The notes beneath the pieces were generated by a model, which had not been told where the DNA came from, did no database searches, and saw only the letters and a list, made by a program, of their open reading frames with translations. Shown here one piece after another: positions 8,142 to 17,285 of a stretch of DNA of 64,000 nt (positions are counted from its first letter, which is position 1; the number at the start of each line of letters is the position of its first letter). A program made the position numbers and the translations under genes. The stretch is from Catellatospora methionotrophica. GTDB taxonomy: Bacteria; Actinomycetota; Actinomycetes; Mycobacteriales; Micromonosporaceae. Where the stretch lies: the NCBI RefSeq assembly GCF_011297335.1, contig NZ_JAAOTJ010000001.1, forward strand, positions 1,426,001-1,490,000. Reading direction: 5' to 3'.

Positions 8142-11100
8142 TTGCCCCCCTCGGTCAGGACGGCGAACACGACCTGGTCCGCGACGTCACGAAGCGTGGT
8201 GGCGAGGCTCGCCACCCGCAGGCTCCCGCAGGCGAACACGACCCAGCCCGGCCGCGGCGACGACAGCAGCGTCAGCGGGTCGTGCACGGTGCGGCCGGCC
8301 TTCTGCAGGCACTCCAGCGCCGACCAGACCCGCGTCGCGGAGACGTCCGCGGGCTCGCCGACCGCCGCCGCCACCTGCCAGGCCAGTTCGGTGTGCCGAC
8401 CCAGCAGGCCCTGCCACACCCCGCGGTCGCGGGCCGTGACCGGCTCGACGTCACAGCCGAGCGCGCCCGTACCGGCGACGGCCAGGGTCACCCCCGCGCC
8501 GTGCGAGGCGGCCACGGTGTGCCCACCGCTCACCTCCGGGCGGCCGTCGCCGCGGTAGGCCACGGTGACCGGGCGGGCCAGCGCACGGCTGAGTGCCGTC
8601 GCGGTGCCCACCCGGCGGCGGACCACCAGGTCGCCGTCGCCGCCGTCACCATCGGGTTCGACGGCCACCGCCACGTCGGCGGCGACCAGGTCGCCCAGCG
8701 CCCGCTCCAGGTACGGCCCGACCAGCGGAGCCACCCACGGACCGGCACCGTCGCTCTTGCGTACGGCCCGCAGCCGCAACCCGTCCCAGCGCTCCAGCAC
8801 CGTGCCCGCCCCGTCGCGCAGCACGATGTCGTAGACGTAGCTGTCGCCGTCACGGGACCGCTCGGTCGCGGTGTAGCGCAGGCCGGGCGCGGTGAACATC
8901 GCCGCACCGGCCGGGTGGATCCGCTCGACGCCCTGCGGCAGCAGCGTCGCGTCCGGGACGCACACCTGGTTGCCATGCATCAGCGCGTCGCGCACCCCCG
9001 GGTCGCCCAGCAGCAGCGTGCCCGGCAGGTAACCGGCGAACCAGGACGTGTCCGCGTCGGCGGCCAGGTCGGCGTCGACCCGGCGGGCCGCCGCGTGGTG
9101 GTAGCCGCGCAGCCGCTGGAAGCGACCGCCCTGGAACAGCACCGGCCCGTACAGGTCGGCGGCCGGGTCCAGCGAGGACTTCGGCAGGTCGGCGTCGACC
9201 TGCTCCGGCGGGCCGTCCGGCGCCGCGCCGGGGTCCAGCCGCAGCCGCGCCCGGAAGTGGTCCGCGGCGAACCCGGTCTCCTCGCTGTGGATCGCGACCT
9301 CGACGGTGTCGGCGCCGGTCAGCACCGCGGCGACCCGGATCCGGGTGGACCCGTCCGGCGGCACCACGATCGGCCGCAGGAACTCCGCCTGCTCGATCAC
9401 CGGCGCGGTCGCCCGCCCCGTCATCGCGGCCGTCACCTGGGCCATCGCCTCCATGCCGAACACCGCCGGGAACAGCAGGTTGCCGTCCAGCAGGTGGTCG
9501 GCCAGGTACAGGTCACTGCCCGCGCTGAGCTCGACCTCGGTCACCAGCTCGACGCCGTGGTAGCGCAGCAGCGGCCGGCCGACGAACCGCAGCAGCGGCA
9601 GCTCCGGCAGGTCGTAGCGCACGGTGTCGATGCCCTCGGTGCGGCCGCTGATCACGGTCACCGGCGCGGTGTCCGGGTCGGCCAGCAGCCGGCGCAGGAT
9701 CGCGATGCCCTGCTCCGGGGTGACCGGCGTGACGCCGTCGCGGGTCAGCGACTCCACGACCGACAGCCGCTCGCCCATGCCGACGCCCGACCAGACCGAC
9801 CATTCCAGGCACAGGCTGCGGCACTGCGGGTGCTCGCGGCCCACCTGCTCGGTCAGGTCGGCCAGCCACTCGTTGGCGGTGGCGTAGTGGGCTTCCCCAC
9901 GCAGACCGGCCCGCCCGATGATGCTGCCCAGGGTCACCAGCAGTTTCAGCTGGCCGGGCCCGACCGCCGCCAGCACCGCGCGCAGCCCGTCGACCTTCGG
10001 CGCGAACGTCGCCCGCACCGTGTCCATCTCCAGGCCCGCGATCCCGGCGGGCTCGTTGCGGCCCGCCCCGTGCAGGATCGCCGTGACCTCGCCCAGCTCG
10101 TTGATCAGCTCGCCGACGGCGCGCTGAACCGAGTCAGGGTCGGTGACGTCGGCGCAGGCGTACGCGACCTGCAGCCCCCGGGCGCGCATGCGCTCCAGGT
10201 TCGCCGCCAGGTCGGCGTCCTGCGCCGGGTCCGAGCGGCCCATCAGGGCCAGCGACGCGCCGCTGTCCTCGGCCATCGCCATGGCGCACTCGGCGGTGAT
10301 GCCCTTGCCGCCGCCGGTGACCAGCAGCACGTCGGTCTCGTCGAGCGCCTTGATCGTGCGCTCGGGCTCGACCGGCATGACGCGCAGCGTCGGCACCCGT
10401 CGCACGCCCTGGGCGTCGTAGAACACCTCGGCGAAGCGCGCCGTCGCGGCGACCTCGTCGATGACCCGCTCGACCGCGTCCGGACCGACCGGCACGTGCA
10501 CGATCGTGGTACGCAGCTGCGGTGCCTCCAGGTGCAGCGTCTTGGCCATACCGGCGGCTCCGCGATCGTGCTGCACCAGTACGAACCGGTGACCGGGCGC
10601 GCCCGGCAGTGCCGCCTTGGCTCCCGCCAGGGCGAGCCCCACCTGCTCCTCGGTGCAGCCTGCGGGCAGGCAGACCAGCACGCCGCCGCCGACGCCCGCG
10701 CTCTGCAGGCGCACCCGCAGCCCCTCGGCGAACTGGTCGCCGTCGGCGGCGAACAGCCGCCACTCGCCGTCGGCCTCGCGGGCCGCCCGCGTCGGGCGGG
10801 GCAGCTCGTCGAGGTCGAGCGACCACGGACGGGCCCACGGGGCCGCCCCGTTGATCACGGCCGCGCTGGCGGTGTCGCCGGAACCGGCGGTCTGGGCCAG
10901 CTCGTACATGGTGTCGGCGAGCTGGCGTACCGTCGCGGTGGCGAAGTTGGTCGGGGCCTGCGCCGCCGCCACGCCCAGCTGGGTCGCCATCTGGTTGACC
11001 AGCTGACCGACGGTGATCGAGCTCAGGTGCAGGTCGTCGAGCAGCCGGCTGTCCGGCCCGACCAGCTCCAGCGGCAGCTCGGCCCGCTCGGAGGCGATCC

Positions 11101-13921
11101 TGCGCAGCAGCTCCAGGCTCGACTCCGCAGTCAGCTCCGTCTCGGCCGGGCCAGCCTGCCGCTCGACCGCCGCGACGGCCGCGCGGGCGCTGCGCGCCAC
11201 GTCGAGCTGCGGGGCCGACTCGCACGGGTTGGCGAAGAACCGGAACTCGGTGCCGACCTGCAGCGGACGCAGCACCCGGCCCTGGAACAGCGTGCCGTCG
11301 ACCTCGCAGGCCCCGGCGACGAACGCGGCGCCGACCACGGACAGCAGCCCGGCCAGCGACTCGTCGTCGGTGTCCAGCGCGACCGCGGGCACGTCGGTGG
11401 CCGCGGCCGCCAGGCCGGACAGCACCCGGCCCGGTCCGACCTCGACGAACAGGTCGACCTCCTTGGCGGCCCGGACGACCGCCTGGCTGAACAGCACCGG
11501 GTCGGTGATCTGGCGGTGCAGCAGGGCGGGCACGTCGGTGTCGGCGGCCAGCACGTCACCGGTGACGGTGGATACGATCCGCCGGGTCACCGGCTCGAAC
11601 GCCAGCGCGTTCAGGCTCTTGCCGAACGCGTCGGCGGCCGGGGCGACCAGCGGCGAGTGGAAGGCGTGCGACACCCGCAGGCGCATGGCGTTCCAGCCGC
11701 GTTCGGTGGCGGCCTGGATGATCTGCTCGATCGCCTCGACGGTGCCCGCGACGACGGTCTGCTGGGGGCCGTTGTAGCCGCCGATGACCACGTCGGTGCC
11801 CTCGATCAGCTGCTCCACCTGCTCCGGGCTGGCGGCGATGCCCGCCATGGTGCCCGAGGAGCTGTGCCGGCCCATCGTCGAACCGCGTACGGCGGCGACG
11901 TCGAGCAACGTCTGCTCGTCCATCGCCCCGGCCCACTGCAGGGCCGCGATCTCGCCCAGGCTGTGCCCGACGGCGACGACGGCCTCGACGCCCAGCGCCG
12001 ACAGCACCCGCAACCCGGCCATCGAGCCGGTGACGATGCGCGGCTGGGCCACCTCGGTGGCGACGACGTCCGCGCCGGTCGGCAGGGCCGCCCGGACGTA
12101 CACCTCCTCGGCCTCGGCGAACCTGCGCCGCATCGCGCCGCCGCTGACCCCGCGCCCCGAACCCTGGCCCGGGAACAGGAAACCGATCCGGCCCGGCCCG
12201 GCCGCATGCCCGAGGAAGCTGCGGCCGTCGGCGGCGAACACCGACGTCTCGCCCGCGTCGAGCCGGTCGAGCAGGGACCGCAGGCGGCGCTCGGCGTCCT
12301 CAGGGTGCGACACCACGACCGCGGCCCGGTAGGGCAGGCCGCGCAGTTCCCGGTGCAGGGTCGCGGCCAGGTCCGACAGCTGCGCGTACGACACCTGCGG
12401 GACGAACTCGACCAGCCGGGTCAACCGCTCGCGCAGCTCGGCTGGCGAGCCCGCGTCGACGGCCAGCAGCTCGACGTCCTGCAGCGAGGCGGCCAGCGCC
12501 TGGGTGCGGGTGTCGAAGCTGGTGCGGCGGCGCGGGTTGGTGTTCTCCAGCACGATGTGGGTGTTGATGCCGCCGAAGCCCATCGCGGTGATGCCCGCGC
12601 GGGTCGGCTGGCCCTTCGGGAACGGCTCGGCCTTGCGCAGCACGCGCAGCTGCGCGCCCTCCTCGCCGACCAGCTCGTGCGGGTCGACGCAGCCGATCGC
12701 CGGAGGCAGCACGTGCTGGTGCACGGCCATCGCCGCCTTGATCAGCCCGGCGACGCCCGCGGCGGCCTTGGTGTGGCCGATCATGCCCTTGATGGAGCTG
12801 ATCGCCGCCGGACCGGCCGGGTTGCCCGCCTCACGGGCCAGCGACAGCGCCCGCATCTCGGTGACATCGCCGACGGCGGTGCCGGTGCCGTGGCCCTCGA
12901 ACAGGGCGACCGTGTCGATGCCGAACCCGGCCCGCTCGTAGGCCCGGCTCAGCGCCAGCTGGTAGCCGCTGACCTCGGGCCGGGTGATGCCGCCCTTGCC
13001 GTCGGAGGAGATGCCCCACCCGGCGACGGTGGCGTAGATGCGGTGCCCGGCCGCGCGCGCCTCGTCCTCGCGCATCAGCACGACCATGCCGCAGCCCTCG
13101 CCGGGCCAGAAACCGTTGGAGCCCTTGTCGTACACCTTCATCTCGCCGGTGGCGAGCGCACCCGTCTTGGCGAAGCCGATGATCTCGAACGGGTCGATGG
13201 ACAGGTCCACGCCACCCGCGACGACGATGTCCAGCTCGCCGTCGACCAGGCCCTTGCACGCGGTCGCGACCGACAGCAGCGACGACGAGCAGGCCCCGTC
13301 GACGGTGTAGCCGCCGCCCTTGAGGTCGAAGTGGTTGCAGATGCGCCCGGCGATGGTGTTGGACAGGCCGCCGGCCAGGGTGTCCTCGTCGATCTCCGGG
13401 AACGGGGCCTTGAACGTCGCCTCGAAGTCGTCGAGGAACGTGCCGAGCTGGTCGTCGTCCCAGTCCTGCTCCTTGAGCGCCGCGGCGACCATGCGCCGTA
13501 CGAACGGCCAGCGCAGGCGCAGCTGGTTGGCGCGGGAGAACTCGCCGGTGAGGCTGTTGCCGACGATGACGCCGGTGCGCTCGCGGGGCACCCCCTCGGC
13601 CATCGGGAAGCCCGCGTCGGCCAGCGCCATCGCGGCGACGTCCAGCGCGAGCCAGTGGGTCAGGTCGGTGGACCGGTACGTGCTGCCGGCGACCTTGTAG
13701 GCGATCCGGTCGAACTCGTACCCCTCGATCACCGCCGCGTTGCGGGCGTAGAACTTGTCCGGAGCCTTGGGGTCGGCGTCGTAGTAGTCGGCGAGCCGCA
13801 TGCGCACGTCGGGCAGGCGGCGGAAGGCGCGGCGGCCGGACACCGCGTTCTCCCACAGCTCTCGGGGCGAGGTGGCGTCCGGGTAACGGCACGCCATTCC
13901 CACTATCGCGATCCTGGTCAT
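8138..13921 (-). CDS. pksE: Enediyne polyketide synthase PksE (iterative type I PKS)
   Basis: This 1927-residue iterative PKS builds the linear polyene precursor of the enediyne warhead. Domains in order are: KS (1-460; Cys211 in DGACSSS, His344 in EGHGTGT, His383 in GHTKAAAG); AT (about 575-880; Ser654 in GHSLG); ACP (about 930-1010; candidate phosphopantetheine serine 967 or 968 in DDLHLSS); KR (about 1195-1430; TGGGKGI, Tyr1346); DH (about 1450-1710; His1476 in the HxxxGxxxxP motif, Pro1485); and an integrated phosphopantetheinyl transferase (about 1780-1927; GCDVEP and WSALECLQKAG). No inactivated domain is seen. The frame stays open another 382 codons upstream, but MTRIAIVGMAC is the conserved start. 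An in-frame DUF1702 gene lies 65 nt upstream. Confidence 0.97.
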   Translation of the reverse strand: MTRIAIVGMACRYPDATSPRELWENAVSGRRAFRRLPDVRMRLADYYDADPKAPDKFYARNAAVIEGYEFDRIAYKVAGSTYRSTDLTHWLALDVAAMALADAGFPMAEGVPRERTGVIVGNSLTGEFSRANQLRLRWPFVRRMVAAALKEQDWDDDQLGTFLDDFEATFKAPFPEIDEDTLAGGLSNTIAGRICNHFDLKGGGYTVDGACSSSLLSVATACKGLVDGELDIVVAGGVDLSIDPFEIIGFAKTGALATGEMKVYDKGSNGFWPGEGCGMVVLMREDEARAAGHRIYATVAGWGISSDGKGGITRPEVSGYQLALSRAYERAGFGIDTVALFEGHGTGTAVGDVTEMRALSLAREAGNPAGPAAISSIKGMIGHTKAAAGVAGLIKAAMAVHQHVLPPAIGCVDPHELVGEEGAQLRVLRKAEPFPKGQPTRAGITAMGFGGINTHIVLENTNPRRRTSFDTRTQALAASLQDVELLAVDAGSPAELRERLTRLVEFVPQVSYAQLSDLAATLHRELRGLPYRAAVVVSHPEDAERRLRSLLDRLDAGETSVFAADGRSFLGHAAGPGRIGFLFPGQGSGRGVSGGAMRRRFAEAEEVYVRAALPTGADVVATEVAQPRIVTGSMAGLRVLSALGVEAVVAVGHSLGEIAALQWAGAMDEQTLLDVAAVRGSTMGRHSSSGTMAGIAASPEQVEQLIEGTDVVIGGYNGPQQTVVAGTVEAIEQIIQAATERGWNAMRLRVSHAFHSPLVAPAADAFGKSLNALAFEPVTRRIVSTVTGDVLAADTDVPALLHRQITDPVLFSQAVVRAAKEVDLFVEVGPGRVLSGLAAAATDVPAVALDTDDESLAGLLSVVGAAFVAGACEVDGTLFQGRVLRPLQVGTEFRFFANPCESAPQLDVARSARAAVAAVERQAGPAETELTAESSLELLRRIASERAELPLELVGPDSRLLDDLHLSSITVGQLVNQMATQLGVAAAQAPTNFATATVRQLADTMYELAQTAGSGDTASAAVINGAAPWARPWSLDLDELPRPTRAAREADGEWRLFAADGDQFAEGLRVRLQSAGVGGGVLVCLPAGCTEEQVGLALAGAKAALPGAPGHRFVLVQHDRGAAGMAKTLHLEAPQLRTTIVHVPVGPDAVERVIDEVAATARFAEVFYDAQGVRRVPTLRVMPVEPERTIKALDETDVLLVTGGGKGITAECAMAMAEDSGASLALMGRSDPAQDADLAANLERMRARGLQVAYACADVTDPDSVQRAVGELINELGEVTAILHGAGRNEPAGIAGLEMDTVRATFAPKVDGLRAVLAAVGPGQLKLLVTLGSIIGRAGLRGEAHYATANEWLADLTEQVGREHPQCRSLCLEWSVWSGVGMGERLSVVESLTRDGVTPVTPEQGIAILRRLLADPDTAPVTVISGRTEGIDTVRYDLPELPLLRFVGRPLLRYHGVELVTEVELSAGSDLYLADHLLDGNLLFPAVFGMEAMAQVTAAMTGRATAPVIEQAEFLRPIVVPPDGSTRIRVAAVLTGADTVEVAIHSEETGFAADHFRARLRLDPGAAPDGPPEQVDADLPKSSLDPAADLYGPVLFQGGRFQRLRGYHHAAARRVDADLAADADTSWFAGYLPGTLLLGDPGVRDALMHGNQVCVPDATLLPQGVERIHPAGAAMFTAPGLRYTATERSRDGDSYVYDIVLRDGAGTVLERWDGLRLRAVRKSDGAGPWVAPLVGPYLERALGDLVAADVAVAVEPDGDGGDGDLVVRRRVGTATALSRALARPVTVAYRGDGRPEVSGGHTVAASHGAGVTLAVAGTGALGCDVEPVTARDRGVWQGLLGRHTELAWQVAAAVGEPADVSATRVWSALECLQKAGRTVHDPLTLLSSPRPGWVVFACGSLRVASLATTLRDVADQVVFAVLTEGGK

Positions 13922-13986
13922 CTGGGTTGGCCTTTCTGGTTCATGGCAGCGCACCGCCACGCGCGCCGGGTATGTAGCCGGGTGGT

Positions 13987-14958
13987 TCAGAACTGCCGCT
14001 GGGCCGCGAGGGCCTGGGCGATGCGGACGCGCCACACCTCCCACGACGGCGTCAGGCCGTCGTCGGTCAGGCCGATCAGGGCCTCGTCGGTGACCTCCTT
14101 GGCCCGTTCGGGGGTCATGCCGCAGAACACCTCGGTGGCGAGGCGGTTGTGCGGCACGACGAGCCCGGCGCGCACCCGGGCGCCGGCCGCGAAGGCCGAA
14201 CCCTGCGCGATCTGCGGCCGGTAGTCGCGGCCCAGCTCCCAGAACGTGGTCAGCTCCTCGACGTCCGCGCCCCCGGCGTAGGTCGCCGCCAGGCCCGCGC
14301 CGCTGAACATGTCCGCGCGGCGCGGCTCCGGAAACCGGTTGATCATGCGGGCCACGAGTTCGGCGTCGGTGCCGCCGACGAACCACATCGCCCGGCCGAT
14401 GCCCTGGTCGATGGCACGGTTGGCGTACCAGCCGAAGGTGCCGCCGGGCCAGGGGAAGTCGGCCTCCTGGTACTGGCCGTAGACGTAGCGGTCGGTCTGG
14501 AAGTAGGCCTGGTGGAAGCCGTACCCGTCGAGCACCAGCCAGCGCAGCAGCGGGTCGGGCGCGGTCAGCGATGACCAGCGGAACCGGGGCAGCCGTGCCA
14601 TGGCCCAGCCGATGCCGACGTACGCCATGTAGACGTGCGGGTCGCCGGGGCCGTCGAGGAACTTCTGGACCAGGCCCCGCCCGCCGACCGGCAGGCCTTC
14701 GCGGACCGCGAAGCCCATGGCCGCACCCTCGTAGGCGAAGCCTTTGAAGCGGGTGGGCACGGTCTCCAGGTCGGCCTCGGCGTCGGCGACGGTACGCGCC
14801 TGCGCGGCGTAGCCGTAGCCAGCCAGGAAGCTGCTGCCGACGGTCTCCAGCAGCTGGCGGCCTTCTTCGCTCTTGACGTGGAACTTGCGGACATCCATCC
14901 GGGTGGCGGAGATGTCCGGGGTGAGGATGCGGCGGCGCAGCGCCCGGTAGATGCTCAT
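13987..14958 (-). CDS. unbL: DUF1702 family enediyne protein (UnbL type), directly upstream of pksE
   Basis: This 323-residue protein has the DUF1702 pattern: FKGFAYEGAAMGFAVREGL, then HVYMAYVGIGWAMARLP, then DGYGFHQAYF, and the repeated G-x-GRAMWFVGG and FSGAGLAATYAGG blocks. The family (UnbL) is one of the conserved unknowns of enediyne cassettes. The start at MSIYRAL is supported by a GGGAG site 5 nt upstream. An earlier in-frame ATG, 17 codons upstream, lacks one. The gene begins the operon leading through pksE to the P450, and its promoter copy is at 15006-15054. Function is unknown; assembly with or processing of the PksE product is inference. Confidence 0.9.
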   Translation of the reverse strand: MSIYRALRRRILTPDISATRMDVRKFHVKSEEGRQLLETVGSSFLAGYGYAAQARTVADAEADLETVPTRFKGFAYEGAAMGFAVREGLPVGGRGLVQKFLDGPGDPHVYMAYVGIGWAMARLPRFRWSSLTAPDPLLRWLVLDGYGFHQAYFQTDRYVYGQYQEADFPWPGGTFGWYANRAIDQGIGRAMWFVGGTDAELVARMINRFPEPRRADMFSGAGLAATYAGGADVEELTTFWELGRDYRPQIAQGSAFAAGARVRAGLVVPHNRLATEVFCGMTPERAKEVTDEALIGLTDDGLTPSWEVWRVRIAQALAAQRQF

Positions 14959-15005
14959 GGGAACTCCCGAACCATCGACGATGGGTGATAGGTGCCGTTC
15001 CCTTG

Positions 15006-15054
15006 CCATCGTCGCAGCGGGTTTGGAACTTCCTCTTCTTCTGCATTGCCCTGG
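15006..15054 (-). promoter_or_regulatory. Shared cluster promoter element, copy B (DUF1702-pksE operon)
   Basis: On the minus strand AGGGCAATGCAGAAGA is followed by the -10-like hexamer GACGAT (15008-15013) after 31 nt counted from GCAAT (15045-15049). The element ends 47 nt before the start codon at 14958. That distance is identical to copy A. Confidence 0.6.
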
Positions 15055-15090
15055 TCACAGAACGCAATTTCGCGTGGCCGGAAACGACAG

Positions 15091-15143
15091 CACGCCGCCG
15101 CGGCCGCGCCCACCCCGCCGGTGAGCGCGACCGCGGCGGCGTG
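15091..15143 (-). terminator. Terminator hairpin after the upstream DUF1702 gene
   Basis: An 18-bp inverted repeat with one mismatch (CACGCCGCCGCGG arms) has a 17-nt loop. It lies just downstream of the stop at 15148, so the two DUF1702 genes are probably separate transcription units. Confidence 0.6.
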
Positions 15144-15147
15144 GGTC

Positions 15148-16143
15148 TCAGTGCCGGGCGCGGGCGGCCGGAACGCGCAGCGATTCGCGTACGCGCCGCC
15201 GCCAGGCCTCGTAGTGCGGCCCGTCCGAGTCGTCGAGCCCGCCCTCGGCGACCTCGTCGGCTATCGCCGCGGCCGCGGCGGCGTCCAGCCCCGCCAGGGC
15301 GTTCACCGCCGCCTCGGTGTGCTCGGGCACGTGCCCGGCGTAGGTGCGCGCCTTCGCCGCGAACACCGACCCCTGGCCCAGGTCGGCGCGGTGCGTGCCG
15401 GCCAGCTCACGCAGCCGGGCCAGATCCTCGGCTTCGCTGCCCCCGGCGAACGTCGCGGCCAGGCCGACGCCGCTCCACAGGTCGGCGTGGCGGTCCTCGG
15501 CGAACGCGGCGACGGCGTCGGTGACCGGGTCGACCTGCCCACCGTGAATGAACCACAGCGCCCGGCCGACGCCCTGGTCCCAGGCGCGCGGAAAGTAGGC
15601 GGCGTTGCCCTCCCAGGGGTAGGGCTTGGGCCGGGCCTGCCGGTTCACCCACTTCGCGGTGTCGAAGTAGGCCCGGTCGAAGCCCAGCCCGTCGACGGCG
15701 AGCCAGCTCATGGTCGGGTGGTAGGGCACGCCGGTCAGGTCGGGCAGCACGCCGCGCCACAGCGGCCGGGGCAGCCGCGCCATGGCGAAGCCGATGCCGA
15801 TGTAGGTCAGGAAGACGTGCGGCTGGGCGGGGCCCTGCATCAGCTCCCGCGCGCGGGTGCCGCGCCCGCCCGCCATCGCGTCGCGGATCGTGTACGCCAT
15901 CGTGGCGCCCTCGTAGGCGAAGCCGCGCATCTCGGGCTCGACCAGTGCCAGCCGCCGTTCCAGCTCCCACAGCGTGCGGGCGTCGATGCCCCACTCGAAT
16001 CCGCAGATCACCGACTGCGGGATGGCCTCCAGCCGCCGGGTGGCCTCGGTCTCCCGGACCGGGAAGCCGCGCCGGGCGAACCCCACCTCGGCCAGGCTGG
16101 GCGTCATCATCAGGCTGCGCATCGCGCCTAGTGCCGTTGGCAT
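15148..16143 (-). CDS. Second DUF1702 family enediyne protein
   Basis: This 331-residue paralogue of the DUF1702 protein at 13987 shows the same blocks (MRGFAYEGATMAYTIRDAM, HVFLTYIGIGFAMARLP, DGLGFDRAYF, GVGRALWFIHGG, WSGVGLAATFAGG). The chosen ATG has a strong GGAGG site 4-5 nt upstream. The open frame extends much further, but the extra N-terminus has no homology pattern. Its promoter copy overlaps the end of the small membrane protein gene upstream. Two DUF1702 copies flanking the PKS suggest duplication and possibly a hetero-oligomer, which is inference. Confidence 0.88.
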   Translation of the reverse strand: MPTALGAMRSLMMTPSLAEVGFARRGFPVRETEATRRLEAIPQSVICGFEWGIDARTLWELERRLALVEPEMRGFAYEGATMAYTIRDAMAGGRGTRARELMQGPAQPHVFLTYIGIGFAMARLPRPLWRGVLPDLTGVPYHPTMSWLAVDGLGFDRAYFDTAKWVNRQARPKPYPWEGNAAYFPRAWDQGVGRALWFIHGGQVDPVTDAVAAFAEDRHADLWSGVGLAATFAGGSEAEDLARLRELAGTHRADLGQGSVFAAKARTYAGHVPEHTEAAVNALAGLDAAAAAAIADEVAEGGLDDSDGPHYEAWRRRVRESLRVPAARARH

Positions 16144-16190
16144 CGTTCCTCCATGCCCGCGAGTCCACGGCCGCCGGACGGCGACCGCCA

Positions 16191-16240
16191 CCATCGTCAT
16201 CTGTCGATGGCGGAAGGAGCGTCTTCGGCATTGCGCTCTT
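16191..16240 (-). promoter_or_regulatory. Shared cluster promoter element, copy A (second DUF1702 gene)
   Basis: On the minus strand AGAGCGCAATGCCGAAGA precedes the -10-like hexamer GACGAT (16193-16198), with 31 nt between GCAAT (16230-16234) and the hexamer. It ends 47 nt before the start at 16143. Most of it lies inside the 3' end of the preceding coding region. Confidence 0.55.
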
Positions 16241-16571
16241 GCCCGCGCGGGTCGGTGTAGCGCCACGACGCGCCGCCGTTGTCGCTGCGCGGCGGCGGCC
16301 GCCACACCAGCATGGCCACCAGCCCGATGATCAGCAGCACCGCCAGCCAGGTGAAGGTGAGGTTCACCGGGTCGGGCGGCGGCATGTGCTGGTGCTCGGC
16401 GGCCGGGGCGGCGGTGCCGCTCACCGCCGGGGCGGGCGTGGCGGAGTCCGAGGCGGCCTGCAGCGCGGGGAAGGCCAGCGCCACCAGCGCCACCACGAAC
16501 GCCAGCACGGCCCACGCCCGCCGGCCGGACCTCTTCAGGCCCGGCCGGGGGCCGGTGTCGGAACCGGACAT
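16197..16571 (-). CDS. Small two-helix membrane protein of the enediyne cluster
   Basis: This 124-residue protein starts with a basic stretch (PRPGLKRSGRRAW), then a hydrophobic segment (about 18-38), a Pro/Ala-rich linker with HQHMPPPDP, a second membrane segment (LTFTWLAVLLIIGLVAMLVW) and a short polar tail. The ATG shares one base with the stop of the gene upstream (TGATG), so the pair is translationally coupled. I do not recognise the family. The His-containing linker and the coupling suggest it partners the His-rich membrane protein next to it, possibly as an oxidase-like accessory subunit. Confidence 0.75.
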   Translation of the reverse strand: MSGSDTGPRPGLKRSGRRAWAVLAFVVALVALAFPALQAASDSATPAPAVSGTAAPAAEHQHMPPPDPVNLTFTWLAVLLIIGLVAMLVWRPPPRSDNGGASWRYTDPRGQERNAEDAPSAIDR

Positions 16572-17149
16572 CAGACCGGGGACGGACTGTCGGCCCGCCG
16601 CGCGCAGGTGCACTCGGCCGCCTTCAGCTCGGCCGGGTTGGGCCGCAGGTGCAGGTACATCGCCACCACCATCGGGATGAACACGATGGTGTTGTAGAAC
16701 AGGTGAAGCTCCACCCGGGGCACGACCAGCTGCGCGATGCTGGTCGGCACCGCCTGGCCGAAGAACGGCGTGCCCAGCTGCGCCTGCAGGAACAGCAGCA
16801 GGTGCTCGATGTGGTGCCAGAACTGGATGCCGAAGGCCACCATCCACCAGGTCTTCGACCGGCCGGTGAAGCCCTTGCGCAGCACGAACAGGCCGATGAC
16901 CATGACCAGGGCGTACCCGTAGTGCAGCCACTCCGACTTGATCAGCCAGGGGAAGAACTGCCCCAGCACGCCCCGCGCCTGCGGCGCGGCCCGGCCCATC
17001 ACGTAGATCTGGTAGGCCTGGGTCAGGTGCTCGGCCCAGTGCGCGAGCACGACGAACATGAAGGTGTTGAGCGCGATGCGGTGACCGGCTCCGTTGATCC
17101 CGGTGCTGATGCGGACCGGCGGGCTGCCCGCTAGGCCGTGGGTAGTCAC
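16571..17149 (-). CDS. His-rich multi-pass membrane protein of the enediyne cluster
   Basis: This 192-residue protein has about five hydrophobic segments with histidines in or beside them (LAHWAEHLTQAY, EWLHYGYALVM, FWHHIEHLLLFLQAQ, VELHLFYNTIV, VVAMYLHLRPN). It starts at a GTG with a GGGAGG site. An upstream ATG exists but has no ribosome site. A cysteine pair (ECTCARR) is near the C-terminus. The histidine pattern resembles proteins that hold haem or metal in the membrane, but no named family is certain. It is coupled to the small membrane protein downstream and carries a diverged promoter copy at 17216-17263. Confidence 0.78.
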   Translation of the reverse strand: MTTHGLAGSPPVRISTGINGAGHRIALNTFMFVVLAHWAEHLTQAYQIYVMGRAAPQARGVLGQFFPWLIKSEWLHYGYALVMVIGLFVLRKGFTGRSKTWWMVAFGIQFWHHIEHLLLFLQAQLGTPFFGQAVPTSIAQLVVPRVELHLFYNTIVFIPMVVAMYLHLRPNPAELKAAECTCARRADSPSPV

Positions 17150-17215
17150 GTTGTCCTCCCGAGGGGTGTACGAGGTCGGCCGATCCGGAGCACGTGCGAT
17201 CCGGTCGGCCATCCA

Positions 17216-17263
17216 CCAGCATGGCTGCTCAGGCAGCAAAGTCTTTCTTCGAGAATGCTCTGG
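17216..17263 (-). promoter_or_regulatory. Shared cluster promoter element, copy F (membrane-protein pair; diverged)
   Basis: On the minus strand CAGAGCATTCTCGAAGA precedes the hexamer CATGCT (17218-17223) after 30 nt. The GCAAY core is GCATT here, so this is a weaker match. It ends 66 nt before the GTG start at 17149. Confidence 0.35.
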
Positions 17264-17285
17264 CCAAGCTCTGGCGCCGTTCACA

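Noticed and set aside
8282-14224. 1980-codon open frame on the plus strand opposite pksE
   Set aside because: Its translation is low-complexity Arg/Gly/His/Val sequence with no domain pattern. It is a GC-bias shadow of pksE, whose domains and active sites are all intact on the minus strand.
13922-15067. In-frame N-terminal extension of pksE by 382 codons
   Set aside because: The extension is antisense-like Arg/Gly-rich sequence overlapping the DUF1702 gene in another frame. The ketosynthase start MTRIAIVGMAC is conserved.
16230-16240. Promoter copy A as chance, because box 1 lies in coding sequence
   Set aside because: Chance was considered but not accepted, since spacing to the hexamer (31 nt) and to the start codon (47 nt) equals copy B exactly. 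It is kept with reduced confidence.
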